Positions 6,846 to 10,233 of a stretch of DNA of 10,233 nucleotides are shown here, one piece after another (within the stretch, counting starts at the first letter, position 1; each line of letters opens with the position of its first letter). The stretch spans positions 1 through 10,233 of the forward strand of contig QGSR01000044.1 of the NCBI GenBank assembly GCA_003387805.1, given 5' to 3'. This stretch comes from Bacillota bacterium (GTDB lineage: Bacteria > Bacillota > Limnochordia > Limnochordales > ZCTH02-B6). The translations under genes and the position numbers were made by a program. The notes below the pieces were generated by a model. The model was not told where the DNA came from. It was given only the letters and a program-made list of their open reading frames with translations, and made no database searches.

Positions 6846-7681
6846 CGCCGCCCGGATCCGTGTATGACGCCGCCGCCTCCGGGGGCGGACGGGCGGCGGG
6901 CGCAGAAGGCGCGCCGGCGCCGGCGCATCGGCTCATCGCCATCGGCCCCGGGGCGCCGCCGGAGCTCTTGGCCCTAAGCCCGGCCATCGCCGAGGCCGTG
7001 GCCCAGTCGGTAGGCGCGGGGGAGGCGCCGCCCACCGTCGTCATCCGGCGCCAGGCGCCGTACGCGCTGCTGGGGCCGAAAGACCGGCGGCTGCCCCGGC
7101 TGCAGGCGGGCGTGGACGTGCTGCGCCGGGCGGGCTTGCCGGTGTACGAGCGCATCGCGGGCGGCACCGTCGTTATCCTGGACGAAGGCTGTCTGAGCTT
7201 CGCGGTGAGCGAGCCGTGCCGGGACTTTACGGCCGTCCACCGCAACTTCGACCGCCTGACGGAAGGCGTCCGGCGGGGACTGCGCCGGCTGGGCGTCGAG
7301 GCGGAATTCGGCGAGGCGCCGGGCTCCTTCTGCCCGGGACCGTACGATCTGCTGGCGGGCGGCCGCAAGATCGCCGGCATCGCCCAGGCCATGCGGCGCG
7401 GGTTCGCCATGGTGTCGGGCATGCTGATCGTGTCGCAGGACCCCGTCTACGTGACGAACTTGCTCAACGAGTTTTACGCGGCGGCCGGCGGCACGCCGGA
7501 CCTGGTGCCGGACCACGTGGTGACGCTGTCGGATTTGGTCGGGCGGCGGCTCGGCCTGGACGAAGTGGAGGACGCGCTGAAGGCGGGGTTCGCGGAGGTG
7601 CATCCTTACGTTCCGGCTCTGCCCACCGAGGCCGAACTGGAGCGGGCCCGGCGCCTGGCGGCGGAACGGCGTCTGGCGTAG
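6842..7681 (+). CDS. LipL-like octanoyltransferase (biotin/lipoate A/B protein ligase family)
   Basis: This protein has 279 residues and the lipoate-ligase/octanoyltransferase fold. It most resembles LipL of Bacillus, which moves octanoyl or lipoyl groups from GcvH to the E2 subunits of 2-oxoacid dehydrogenases. Resemblance, judged from memory of the family, covers SVGAGEAPPT (56-65), the LGPKDRRLP segment with GVDVLRRAG (77-98), RIAGGTVVILDEG (104-116, the R-x-S-G-G region with Ala for Ser), and SFCPGPYDL with GRKIAGIAQ (162-182). Cys164 is the likely acyl-carrying cysteine and Lys176 the conserved substrate-site lysine. LipM or LplA are the alternatives. The first 30 or so residues are Ala/Gly/Pro-rich and probably disordered. 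The ATG overlaps the nuoN stop, with only a distant GGAAGG (15 nt), suggesting coupling to nuoN. GcvH and E2 partners are not in the window. Confidence 0.82.
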   Translation: MTPPGSVYDAAASGGGRAAGAEGAPAPAHRLIAIGPGAPPELLALSPAIAEAVAQSVGAGEAPPTVVIRRQAPYALLGPKDRRLPRLQAGVDVLRRAGLPVYERIAGGTVVILDEGCLSFAVSEPCRDFTAVHRNFDRLTEGVRRGLRRLGVEAEFGEAPGSFCPGPYDLLAGGRKIAGIAQAMRRGFAMVSGMLIVSQDPVYVTNLLNEFYAAAGGTPDLVPDHVVTLSDLVGRRLGLDEVEDALKAGFAEVHPYVPALPTEAELERARRLAAERRLA

Positions 7682-7683
7682 CA

Positions 7684-7702
7684 CCGCCGGCGGCCCCGGC
7701 GG
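7684..7702 (+). other. Small GC-rich inverted repeat after the LipL-like gene
   Basis: CCGCCGG and CCGGCGG form a 7 bp stem with a 5 nt loop just after the stop codon. No T-run follows, so it is a weak candidate for an attenuating or 3'-end structure. Such repeats arise easily at this GC content. The rest of the 123 bp spacer to maeB shows no promoter that I can recognise. Confidence 0.25.
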
Positions 7703-7791
7703 GAGAAGGGCAGTACGGGGCGCGGAGACGCAGACGCGGCGCAGGCGGCCCGGGAGAAGCGGGCGTGCGCCGGAGGAAACTGACCGGAGAG

Positions 7792-7797
7792 AAGGAG
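7792..7797 (+). promoter_or_regulatory. Ribosome binding site of maeB
   Basis: AAGGAG stands 7 nt before the ATG at 7805 and supports that start. Confidence 0.7.
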
Positions 7798-7804
7798 TCT
7801 CGCA

Positions 7805-10084
<2,280 letters not shown>

Positions 10085-10133
10085 CGGCGGCGGCGCAGCC
10101 GGCGCCCCGCCGGCGGGCGAAGCAGAGGTCATC

Positions 10134-10166
10134 AAAAACCGCGGACCGCGCGGCGGTCCGCCGTTT
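10134..10166 (+). terminator. Hairpin terminator after maeB, probably bidirectional
   Basis: GCGGACCGC (10141-10149) pairs with GCGGTCCGC (10153-10161) around a 3 nt loop. Past a C/C mismatch the flanking AAAC and GTTT extend the stem. It lies 49 bp after the maeB stop. The T-run is only three on the + strand, but the AAAAA at 10134-10138 reads as five Ts for transcripts from the opposite strand, so it may serve convergent genes. Confidence 0.6.
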
Positions 10167-10233
10167 CGTACGGGCCGGCCCGGGGCCGGGCGCCCGCCCC
10201 CGGCCCGTTACCCGCCCGCGGGCAGCGTCAGGT
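10167..10233. other. GC-rich end of window, possible 3' end of a convergent gene
   Basis: This stretch is dominated by G/C runs and short palindromes. On the minus strand a frame entering at the window edge reads L-T-L-P-A-G-G and then TAA (10208-10210 on the + strand). That could be the last codons of a gene facing maeB. The fragment is far too short to identify, and chance is a fair alternative. Confidence 0.2.

Noticed and set aside
10171..10207. Possible second hairpin (CGGGCCGG with CCGGCCCG)
   Set aside because: The arms are 21 nt apart in a run of almost pure G/C where many alternative pairings exist, and no T-run follows.

Overview
The window is a compact, high-GC stretch (roughly 70% GC by eye) with every supported gene on the + strand. 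It carries the distal part of a respiratory complex I (NADH:quinone oxidoreductase, nuo) operon. This is followed by a lipoyl-pathway acyltransferase and a long NADP-type malic enzyme. Strong AGGAGG-type ribosome binding sites, use of ATG, GTG and TTG starts, and a LipL-type octanoyltransferase (best known from Bacillota) point to a high-GC, respiring member of the Bacillota such as a Thermaerobacter-, Symbiobacterium- or Limnochordia-like lineage. That placement is inference; no rRNA or marker gene is present to fix it.

Layout: nuoG 3' end (1-817), nuoH (817-1800), nuoI (1836-2381), nuoJ (2378-2875), nuoK (2946-3254), nuoL (3323-5269), nuoN (5328-6845), a LipL-like octanoyltransferase (6842-7681), maeB (7805-10084), then a hairpin terminator near 10134-10166. 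Genes overlap or lie within about 125 bp of each other, and several junctions (G/H, I/J, N/lipL) are overlapping stop-start codons that suggest translational coupling. No stretch above 300 bp lacks a gene.

Together nuoG-N encode part of the peripheral arm (NuoG, NuoI) and most of the proton-pumping membrane arm (NuoH, J, K, L, N). The LipL-like enzyme would supply lipoyl precursors to the 2-oxoacid dehydrogenases that feed NADH to complex I. MaeB makes pyruvate from malate, so the neighbourhood fits pyruvate/NADH metabolism.

Two things stand out. First, nuoM is absent from its usual place between nuoL and nuoN; only 58 bp separate them. Second, the NuoL protein lacks the conserved TM5 glutamate (Ala146 at the position of E. 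coli Glu144) and a nearby conserved arginine (Thr177), although its channel lysines and histidines remain. I found no CRISPR array, mobile element, tRNA or wholly novel system; the rest is ordinary core metabolism.
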